A DNA stretch of 11,411 nucleotides from Gyrodactylus bullatarudis. Lineage: Eukaryota > Platyhelminthes > Monogenea > Gyrodactylidea > Gyrodactylidae. The notes beneath the pieces are model-generated. The model did no database searches. It was not told the origin of the DNA and was given only the letters and a program-made list of their open reading frames with translations. How positions within the stretch are numbered: position 1 is the stretch's first letter; each line of letters opens with the position of its first letter. Where the stretch lies: assembly GCA_012064415.1 (NCBI GenBank), contig SSNU01002978.1:1-11411 (forward strand), read 5' to 3'. The position numbers and the translations under genes are program-made. Positions 1-5,747 of this stretch are shown piece after piece.

Positions 1-1
1 A

Positions 2-145
2 TTTGTATCCAGGAAATGTTCGCTTCGTGATGTTCATAAGCTTGCTGCTCACTATAGTTTTGCTTGTATCGCCTTTAAAAGGAAGGACCAGGACAATCGG
101 TTTCTCCTTTTCCTCTTCGACCTTGTGGTTGTCTTTTGGGTGGGA
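2..145 (-). pseudogene. Probable Penelope-like retroelement fragment (linker before GIY-YIG domain)
   Basis: One minus-strand frame is open from about 145 to the window edge (about 48 codons) and contains VLVLPFKGDTSKTIV, followed about 15 residues later by KRTFPGYK. A hydrophobic LPF/LPY-x-G segment followed by a basic stretch and an F/Y-P motif is the pattern I know from the region between the reverse transcriptase and the GIY-YIG endonuclease of Penelope-like elements. Neither catalytic domain is visible: the downstream part would lie before base 1. Upstream the frame meets a stop within about 10 nt of base 145, exactly where the foldback arm begins, so the fragment appears cut by that boundary. 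The region beyond the other foldback arm (after 765) does not continue the protein, so a simple insertion into an intact element is not supported. The family call is a pattern match from memory and could be wrong. Confidence 0.45.
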
Positions 146-390
146 ATTTTTTCACCAAGAAATCGAATTTGATCAAGAATTTTTGGAATCTAGATTATGA
201 GGCCCTCTTTCACGATACGGAGAAAATAATTTAGAAAAAGATCAATTTTTAAGGAAAATACGGCAAATTTGAAATCTTGAAGTAGCGCCAAATTTCCATA
301 TTTTTGAACTTTGAGTTGAAAATTTTTGTTGATTTCAATGTGAGAGAGTGATCAAAAGTTGAGTTTTAGGATCACAATTAGTCAAAGAAA
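145..390 (+). repeat. Left arm of the foldback element
   Basis: This 246-nt arm starts AATTTTTTCACCAAG and ends GTCAAAGAAA. It is the reverse complement of 550-765 except for two extra segments (about 25 and 6 nt), one 1-nt indel and a few substitutions. Confidence 0.85.
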
Positions 391-549
391 TCAAATATCT
401 GAATCTTGTCTTAAGAATCACCCCATAATCGTGTTAAAATCAAATTTTGATTTTTTCATCATTTTCCCTGCTTGAAAGTCGATGAAATTTGATATTTCAA
501 GATCCCAGAAAAATGACGAATTTATCAAAAATTTAATTATGATCATCGG

Positions 550-765
550 TTTCTTTGACTAATTGTGATCCTAAAACTCAACTTTTGATCACTCTCTCAC
601 ATCAACAAAAATTTTCAACTCAAAGTTCAAAAATATGGGAATTTGCCGTATTTTCCTTAAAAATTGATCTTTTTCTAAATTATTTTTCTCCGTATCGTGA
701 AAGAAGGCCTCATAATCTAGATTCCAAAAATTCTTGATCAAATTCGATTTCTTGGTGAAAAAATT
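550..765 (-). repeat. Right arm of the foldback element
   Basis: This 216-nt arm starts TTTCTTTGACTAATTG and ends GGTGAAAAAATT. It is the shorter copy, and the 30-nt length difference from the left arm is fully explained by the two gaps and one single-base indel. Confidence 0.85.
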
Positions 766-963
766 AAGAATTTTGTAAAAATCATAAATTCCCATCTTCA
801 TATTAATTAGCTTTATATACTAGATTTTTATTTGAAATAATTATTAAGCATATTGTGATTATCTGGTACAAAAGATATTAAATATGAAAATATGTTAGCA
901 ATGTTTTTATCTTTAAACTGAGCGAAGTTAATTTGAAATCTTGTGCGAAGGGGGAGGGGTACA
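766..963. other. AT-rich stretch without a gene; contains unresolved LINE 3' end
   Basis: I see no gene here. It runs from the foldback arm to the 3' hairpin of the LINE. The short purine/G-rich patch GCGAAGGGGGAGGGG at about 945-959 lies just beyond the LINE stop codon and is C-rich on the LINE's own strand, so part of this stretch is probably its 3' UTR. No poly(A) or short tandem repeat tail marks the exact end. Confidence 0.4.
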
Positions 964-1053
964 TTAACCCTCACCCTGGAAATGGGGTCCACAGAGACCC
1001 CATTTGTATTGATTTTCCTATGTCATTTTTGTCATTTCCAGGGCGAGAGTTAA
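964..1053 (-). repeat. Stem-loop at the 3' end of the LINE open reading frame
   Basis: Bases 964-984 and 1033-1053 are 21-nt inverted repeats with two mismatches. Inside them, 981-989 and 996-1004 form a perfect 9-bp stem (AATGGGGTC/GACCCCATT) with a 6-nt loop. The two stems share 981-984, so they may compete. The structure covers the last codons and the stop of the RT frame. LINE reverse transcriptases often recognise 3' RNA structures, so a role in template recognition is plausible but inferred. Confidence 0.6.
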
Positions 1054-2074
1054 GTAATATGGAATATCCTCTTGCTGATCGCAGGCCATTCGGTTGAGTA
1101 GCATACCTGGAGTACAGGAACGCAGAAGCTGAGATGCGTCTAAGCCATAAAGGAAATAATTTTGCACGTTCAAGTAAATCATTATAGGATAGAGGGCCAA
1201 AGCACGTTCTGAGATAAATGTACTGTATGCGTTCAAGCTTTTTAGAAGTTCCAACCGGGAGATCACATAGAATTCCAGATCCGTAGTCAAGATAGGGGAG
1301 TATGAGTGATTTAAAAAGAGAAATTCTCAAATCGGGGTTAATAACGAATTTCCTAATAAAGTAGCTTTTACACCTTGTCGTTTTGAGGACTTCAATAGAA
1401 TGGATGTTTGTGTTGAGCTTGTTATCATAAGAAAGGCCGAGATGTTTGATGACTGTGACTGTTTTATACGGCAATGGCTGGTCAGGAGTTGGAGAGCCTT
1501 TGAAAATCATGATTTGAGTTTTGGAGTCGTTGATTTTCAGACCAATCTTCCAAAGTGAATTTTCAATGTGAGAGATCTCATTGAGTATTGGTTCAAAGCC
1601 TTCTTGAATCGGGATCAGTATTTTGAGGTCATCCGCATACTTAAAGTATTTGATATGAAGGGCTGAAGGCGCAACACTTGAAAAAACAAGGTTAAAGATG
1701 AATGGTCCGATAATAGAACCTTGAGGCACCCCAGAGTTGATTGACGTTGAGTCAGACAGCTTACCATTAAATGTAACTTGTTGCTTTCTCTTGGAAAGGA
1801 AAGACATTGTAAGGTTAATAATGTAAGGATTGACATTGTGATTAAGCAAAACTTCTTGAATGATTCCAAAAGGAAGTTTATCAAACGCTTTTTCAATGTC
1901 AATGTATATGACTGCACAAGGGACTTTTTTATAGATTAGGGTTTGAGCTGAGTCCATAAATGATAGTAGGTTAGAACAGGTACTACGAAGAAAAATATAA
2001 TGTTCATGATTTTGAATGCAAGGTTTTAAAGATACATGGATCACTTCGAAAATAGTTAATAAAGTATCATAATT
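971..2074 (-). pseudogene. 5'-truncated non-LTR retrotransposon reverse transcriptase (CR1/jockey-like)
   Basis: One uninterrupted minus-strand frame is open from 2074 to the TGA at 971. Counting residues from the GTG codon at 2044, reverse transcriptase motif A is YIDIEKAFDKL (about 47-57, with D49 and D55), motif B is SGVPQGSIIGPFIFNL (104-119), motif C is YADDL with the catalytic Asp pair at 138/139, motif D is GLKINDSKTQ (about 168-177) and motif E is HLGLSYD (201-207). A C-terminal region with LPYLDYGSGI follows. This is the layout of LINE-type RTs of the CR1/jockey group. The endonuclease domain and the N-terminal fingers are absent, and a stop (2075-2077) closes the frame next to the splice acceptor of the neighbouring gene, so this is a 5'-truncated copy. 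The catalytic residues are present and the frame is unbroken, so the insertion may be young. It has no start of its own and is not an active element. Confidence 0.88.
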
Positions 2075-2087
2075 TTATTTATTTCAG

Positions 2088-3330
2088 ATGTTTCTCCTCT
2101 TAATTTCAATGCTATCAACTCAAGATCGAGCTAGATTGATTGCTGCAAAATGTTCCGATTATCCTTATTTAGTTTTGCCATGGGGCCTACGTCTTTCAAT
2201 ATCTCAAGTAGCAGTTATTTCAATTGAAAAGTATCTCAATAACGAATACAACAATCAAATTATTAATGAAAAATTGGATAAATCTTTGGTAAGAATATTC
2301 ATATAGTTTTCATCATTTTGAAATGTCATTAAGATACAGTATAACTTTTTTACCAAAATAGTTGAAATTCTCTCTGTTTTCATCTTTCATCATTACTACA
2401 ATAATAATGCTTCTCTTTGATCAATTCTAAAGATAAGCATTCCAACATCACATTCTATCGATATTCTGTATATGTTAATTCAACAAAAAAGTGCTATATC
2501 AATTTATTGAATTTCACCGAAATATCTCTTTATTCTTTTATTTTTATAATATTCCATGTATCTTCTCTCACTTATTTTCATAACTACTCCTACCAGTCAG
2601 AGTTTGGGTAATTTAAGTGAATTTGATCGATCCTCTCGGATTAAATTGGATAACCAAACATTTATATTTTGACAGCAATTCAGTCGTGTTTTAAAACTTC
2701 ATGGCCCATACATTTTCCTAGTAAAACCTTGAGTATAAGAATTTTGGGCATTAAAGTGGCTGGAATTAGATTTATTTTTCTAGACATTTGAGAAAGATTA
2801 AGTCAATATTTTTTATTCGCTAAATTATTCAGGTGCAGAATCTGCAGCCTAGAAAATAATATTTTATTTAACGAGAAAAAAATTAAGCTCAATCGAAGAA
2901 CAAAGTTTTCTTCGATAAATATTCAATAACTAACCAATAATGAATTTCTTTTCCGCAGAATCAATCAATTTGGCGATTTGAACTTCTTTGTCAGGACATT
3001 GGTCGAGATACCCAGCAATATTCTAGACATTTGGGTGATTGCTTGGCTCAGTTGTTTATCTTTAAGAGAAAAGTTGAAAAAGACAAAGTTAATTGTTTTT
3101 TCCGCAGACGAATTATGAATTCTTTGAAGTGTATGATGAGACAGTTGAAAGGGAAACTAGGTTATCAGGCAGCAAAAAGATATTTAAAACAAGCTAACAA
3201 GATCATTATTCGGAGGAAAAATCGAAATGAAATAAAATTTGATGACTTAATTTTATCAGATTTTTCGGTTGAACCAAATCGTATTTTTCCTGAGGATCCT
3301 CTAACAGATTTATCTTATGTAATTGAATAG
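2088..3330 (+). CDS. Unidentified protein, C-terminal two exons (partial)
   Basis: Two exons join in frame: 2088-2288 and 2959-3330 (TAG stop), with a 670-nt intron flanked by TTG|GTAAGA and TTTCCGCAG|AATC. The first exon follows TTTATTTATTTCAG, so it is probably an internal exon. The ATG at its first base could in principle serve as a start, but its position on a splice acceptor argues for upstream exons outside the window or beyond the LINE. The visible 190 residues begin with a hydrophobic segment, followed by TQDRARLIAAKCSDYPYLVL, and end in a strongly basic region (FRRRIMNSLK to RRKNRNE, about residues 118-165) and an acidic tail ending SYVIE. I see no catalytic motif and do not recognise the family. 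An alternative trans-spliced start at 2088 is possible. Confidence in a real gene comes from consistent phase-0 splicing and the downstream poly(A) signal. Confidence 0.6.
2289..2958 (+). other. 670-nt intron of the unidentified gene
   Basis: The intron starts GTAAGA and ends TTCCGCAG. It is AT-rich, and I see no second gene or repeat in it. The 64-codon frame near 2417-2611 is low-complexity and unsupported. Confidence 0.6.
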
Positions 3331-3338
3331 TTTTTGTA

Positions 3339-3344
3339 AATAAA
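3339..3344 (+). terminator. Poly(A) signal AATAAA of the unidentified gene
   Basis: AATAAA begins 9 nt after the TAG stop, implying a very short 3' UTR. A T-rich stretch follows. Confidence 0.6.
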
Positions 3345-3428
3345 TTTATCTTGTCCAAATTTTTGACCTTTGCACTTGGAATCTTATATTGAGAGTGGTC
3401 AATAATATCGAAATTCAAATCAAAAATC

Positions 3429-3434
3429 TTTATT
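3429..3434 (-). terminator. Poly(A) signal of the SFT2-family gene
   Basis: AATAAA on the minus strand lies about 99 nt past the stop codon. With the convergent plus-strand signal at 3339-3344, the 202-bp gap between the two genes would hold both 3' UTRs. Confidence 0.5.
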
Positions 3435-3532
3435 GGACGCTGTATGATAAATTATTTAAGTGTTTATATGTACAAAAAAATTTTGTAATTATTCTCGTAA
3501 AGACATGATGAATCTTATAAGTATAAAATATT

Positions 3533-4034
3533 TCAGACAAGTGAAGCACAACAGCTTTTGATTGCGTTTCTTGCATAGGGTATATATGACAATGAGTACC
3601 ACGTAAGAGCTAGATATTGGCATACACTGAACAACAGGCATAGCAACTTTAAATTCCACCAAACAGCCGATAGTATGGTAAGAACCATGAATAGAATAAC
3701 AAGCAAAGCTGCAACGATCCTTGTGGAAGCAAACATTTTCTTAAGTTGTTTCATAGGTCCATATAAGAAACAAGTACTTGCCAGAGAAAGAATATTTCCC
3801 AATGTGAACAATACTGCAAATCCTACCAGTGAACTTCCAATGAAAAGACAAATGTCGGCTAAAATCGAAACAACAAATCCTGAAACCAAACAGACAACAA
3901 ATAGTTTGATTCTATTTGAAAAGCTCAATTTCGGACAATATTCAGACTAAAATATCAGAAATAAACCTTACATTCTCATCTACAATTCCTTGTTCATCCT
4001 CTGGAGTTCTGAAGAAATTCCTTATTGATTCCAT
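3533..4034 (-). CDS. SFT2D: SFT2-domain vesicle transport protein
   Basis: Exons 4034-3972 (21 codons, starting ATG GAA TCA) and 3946-3533 join in phase 0 across a 25-nt intron, giving 158 residues; human SFT2D2 is about 160. The acidic N-terminus is followed by four hydrophobic segments, at roughly residues 33-54, 57-77, 91-113 and 116-137. Hallmarks are the FTLGNI segment, YGPMKQLKKMF between segments 2 and 3, TILSAVWW, and LALTWYSLSYIPYAR before a short cytosolic tail. These match SFT2D1/SFT2D2, relatives of yeast Sft2, tetraspanning Golgi/endosome proteins involved in fusion of retrograde vesicles. Which animal paralogue it is cannot be settled here. Reading through the intron meets a TGA, so splicing is required. 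On the antisense strand there is an open frame (about 3675-3950) that is only a shadow. A polypyrimidine-AG at about 4090-4080, 46 nt before the ATG, could be a 5' UTR or trans-splice acceptor. Confidence 0.93.
3947..3971 (-). other. Ultra-short 25-nt intron in SFT2D
   Basis: The intron starts GTAAGG and ends ATTTTAG. It contains a branch-site-like CTGAT whose adenosine leaves exactly 8 nt before the downstream exon. Length 25 is not a multiple of three, and readthrough hits an in-frame TGA, so the intron must be removed to make the conserved protein. Confidence 0.88.
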
Positions 4035-4154
4035 AATTTTATTTATTTTCTTGTAAAGTTGTTCAATTAAAACAATGAACTAGAGAGAAATGCCTCTTTT
4101 GTTTCAATTTGAAACTTTGAAATTCCAATAGTGGTAACAGAGGATAATTATAAT

Positions 4155-4282
4155 TACACTAAACTTCCTAGAAAATGTATTATCCGAAAAATCATCGATC
4201 GAAATATTTCTACCTGATTACTCATGAGTACGACCATTAATTTTCAAAAATATTTTTAGAACCTCGTGTGTTCTGAAGCGCC
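4155..4282 (+). repeat. Left terminal inverted repeat of the MITE-like element
   Basis: These 128 nt run from TACACTAAAC to CTGAAGCGCC. They are the complement of 4717-4844 except for one substitution (about 4194). Confidence 0.9.
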
Positions 4283-4716
4283 CTGATGTCCAATGAAGGA
4301 TGTTGAATAGTTATGTTAGCAGATCCCTATCTTCACACCAACCTTTTTAACCTCAACGTTAAAATGAAATAAGAACGGGGGTCTCCCAACATAGCAAAGC
4401 TTACATGATATGACGTCATCGGTAAGAAAAAACAGGGGTCCATAATTAAAGTCACATTAAAAAGGAATTTTATCGATTTTCATTCGAAAACGAAAATCCC
4501 AATCATATCAACTTTGAACTCGTCTAGTTTTCACCGATTATGATATACTTTTCATTCTGCATCGGATGAAGTTATTTTTATTGATGTAGAACGAAAAAGT
4601 ATATTTCGCTTAATAATGGAGCTAGATTAATGGAAAAAGGTTTAGAGGCAAGAGCAAAGTGATATTAGCTAAACTACAAATTTTTATTATTTTATTGTGA
4701 AGTTCAAGCTTTATTT

Positions 4717-4844
4717 GGCGCTTCAGAACACACGAGGTTCTAAAAATATTTTTGAAAATTAATGGTCGTACTCATGAGTAATCAGGTAGAAATATTTCGA
4801 TCGATTATTTTTCGGATAATACATTTTCTAGGAAGTTTAGTGTA
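4717..4844 (-). repeat. Right terminal inverted repeat of the MITE-like element
   Basis: These 128 nt run from GGCGCTTCAG to GTTTAGTGTA and match the left repeat at 127 of 128 positions. Confidence 0.9.
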
Positions 4845-5191
4845 TATCCGATAATTATTTAGAATTACGAGCCAAAGATTCATTCAATAATTGAATAAAA
4901 TTTGAGTAATATTATTTACGTCTCACAGCATATAAATTCATCATACTATTTTTCATTGAAAAGCAGTGTAATACTGAATAATGAAATCATCTCATGATAT
5001 TAATGAGCGAACTCAGTAAAGCTAAAACTAGTTTTCCTTCATCCAATAAGTGTTATTTTTCCGATTTAACAAAGTAGAGTGCTGATAAGCAGAAATTTAT
5101 TCTAATAGTCTATCTCAATCTCCTGGGTTTTGCATTCGCACCCCAACACCACAGGAGTACGGTATGCAAAAGAACATTCCTCTCATAGGGT
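4845..5191. other. Intergenic spacer between MITE and RPS15A, no gene seen
   Basis: AT-rich sequence without a credible reading frame. Removing the MITE would leave about 470 bp between the RPS15A stop and the SFT2D start, so this stretch may contain SFT2D upstream control sequence. The only distinctive part is the GC-richer block at 5120-5171. Confidence 0.4.
5120..5171. other. GC-richer block with two interleaved inverted repeats
   Basis: CTCCTG (5120-5125) pairs with CAGGAG (5152-5157), and TTTTGCAT (5128-5135) pairs with ATGCAAAA (5164-5171). The order a-b-a'-b' is the topology of an H-type pseudoknot. It lies just downstream of RPS15A. No known RNA family is recognised, and chance is possible. 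Confidence 0.3.
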
Positions 5192-5197
5192 TTTATT
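5192..5197 (-). terminator. Poly(A) signal overlapping the RPS15A stop codon
   Basis: On the minus strand the coding end reads TTT TTT TAA followed by ATAAAA. AATAAA thus begins with the last A of the stop codon, giving a minimal 3' UTR. Confidence 0.55.
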
Positions 5198-5589
5198 TAA
5201 AAAAAGAATCCTAGAATCTTGCCTCCTAAGTGTTTCTTTTTGGCTTCTTCGTGATCCATAATTCCTCCTGAGGTGGTAAGGACAACGAATCCAAACTGTC
5301 TGGAGGGAAGAAGATTTCTGGTCCAATTCTCGAGTTCATTAATTTTGACATTGAATCTGGGACTAATGACTCCGCACTTGTTAAGGCGACCGTTGAGTTC
5401 AACTACAATTTTTCCACTTCTATGATCATCTACAATTTCAAACTGTCCAATATAGCCTTTGGATTGCATGACTTTAAGGAATCTGATAACAACTTTTGAG
5501 CATGGTCTAATCATGACTTGTCTGTATTTTCTTTTTTCAGCATTAACAATGCATTGCAAGGCATCAGCGAGGGCATCAATACGAACCAT
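5197..5589 (-). CDS. RPS15A: 40S ribosomal protein S15a (uS8)
   Basis: A single open exon of 130 codons has the same length as human RPS15A and encodes it with high similarity throughout. The N-terminus [11 protein letters not shown], the block [16 protein letters not shown] (about residues 23-38), [50 protein letters not shown] and the C-terminus [11 protein letters not shown] are all family hallmarks. The protein is a core component of the small ribosomal subunit that contacts the central domain of 18S rRNA. The start is fixed by MVR alignment; an ATG nine bases upstream would add MLT and is unlikely. The context GCTCACCATGG is a good Kozak site. No coding intron is present. The gene lies head-to-head with ACADL, 158 bp apart. 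Nothing suggests a processed pseudogene, as the frame is intact and fully conserved, although an intronless copy should be compared with any paralogue. Confidence 0.97.
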   Translation of the reverse strand: MVRIDALADALQCIVNAEKRKYRQVMIRPCSKVVIRFLKVMQSKGYIGQFEIVDDHRSGKIVVELNGRLNKCGVISPRFNVKINELENWTRNLLPSRQFGFVVLTTSGGIMDHEEAKKKHLGGKILGFFF

Positions 5590-5747
5590 GGTGAGCACGA
5601 TATGCTAACTTAAATGTGAGGTTTATGAATTCAAGTTTTAAACAATATTCTACAGGGTATAAATATGAATACATTTAGATTTTCAATGAACTGGGAATTT
5701 AAAAAGTTTAACTTTTTTCTATAAATTGGTATTTGTACTCACAAATT
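5590..5747. promoter_or_regulatory. Shared divergent promoter region, RPS15A / ACADL
   Basis: Only 158 bp separate the two divergent start codons. TATAAATA (5658-5665) is the best TATA-like element. Read forward it would place transcription start near 5690 for ACADL; its complement TATTTATA lies 69 bp before the RPS15A ATG. A short upstream frame (ATG at about 5665, stop near 5722) precedes the ACADL ATG if transcription starts earlier. Element assignment is inference from position and sequence. Confidence 0.4.

Larger units (their letters stand above)
145..765. mobile_element. Foldback element: large inverted repeat with 159-bp spacer
   Basis: Bases 145-390 and 550-765 are reverse complements of each other and enclose a 159-bp unrelated AT-rich spacer (391-549). 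Apart from a few mismatches, the arms differ by two gaps. The left arm carries about 25 nt (near 269-293) and about 6 nt (near 332-337) that the right arm lacks, and the 25-nt segment is bounded by CAAATT on both sides, which suggests a slippage-type deletion in the right arm. No protein in either strand looks real: the apparent reading frames are mirror images of one another across the palindrome. No clear target-site duplication is visible. It could be a foldback/MITE element or a locally inverted duplication, and as RNA it would form a long hairpin. Confidence 0.8.
930..2074 (-). mobile_element. Truncated LINE copy (approximate extent)
   Basis: The span covers the RT frame plus a putative short 3' UTR. 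The 5' truncation point must lie between about 2045 and 2087, because the coding frame ends at 2075 and the intron acceptor of the next gene is at 2086-2087. The 3' limit is uncertain. No target-site duplication could be identified by eye. Confidence 0.55.
4155..4844. mobile_element. MITE-like element with 128-bp terminal inverted repeats
   Basis: The 690-bp element is bounded by TACACTAAACTTCCTAG at the left and its complement at the right. The terminal repeats (4155-4282 and 4717-4844) are equal in length and differ at one position, so the insertion looks recent. The 434-bp interior has no coding potential that I can see. It contains an ATGACGTCAT palindrome (4410-4419) and a weak internal inverted repeat around 4541-4605. 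The nearly flanking 9-mers GATAATTAT at 4143-4151 and 4850-4858 resemble a target duplication but sit 3 and 5 bp outside the termini. The element lies between RPS15A and SFT2D, upstream of the latter. Without transposase it would depend on a partner element. Confidence 0.85.

Noticed and set aside
555..801. Open frames on both strands in the right foldback arm
   Set aside because: They mirror frames in the left arm through the inverted repeat, are short, and resemble no protein.
266..944. 14-mer AATTTGAAATCTTG shared by the left foldback arm (266) and the LINE 3' flank (930)
   Set aside because: A single short AT-rich match is expected by chance in this composition and does not link the two elements.
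1018..1917. Additional minus-strand frames within the LINE
   Set aside because: They overlap the main RT frame in other phases and lack RT motifs.
2417..2611. 64-codon frame in the intron of the unidentified gene
   Set aside because: Low-complexity, Tyr/Ser/Phe-rich translation of AT-rich DNA without support.
3675..3950. 91-codon plus-strand frame
   Set aside because: It is antisense to the second exon of SFT2D, whose minus-strand product is strongly conserved.
4143..4858. GATAATTAT 9-bp target-site duplication around the MITE
   Set aside because: The copies are 3 and 5 bp away from the inverted-repeat termini, and AT-rich 9-mers recur easily; noted but not asserted.
5150..5200. Possible spliced-leader RNA gene (GTATGC donor-like site after a GC-richer block)
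   Set aside because: No Sm-binding site (A-T4-6-G) follows, the region is not tandemly repeated, and the putative leader does not end in ATG.
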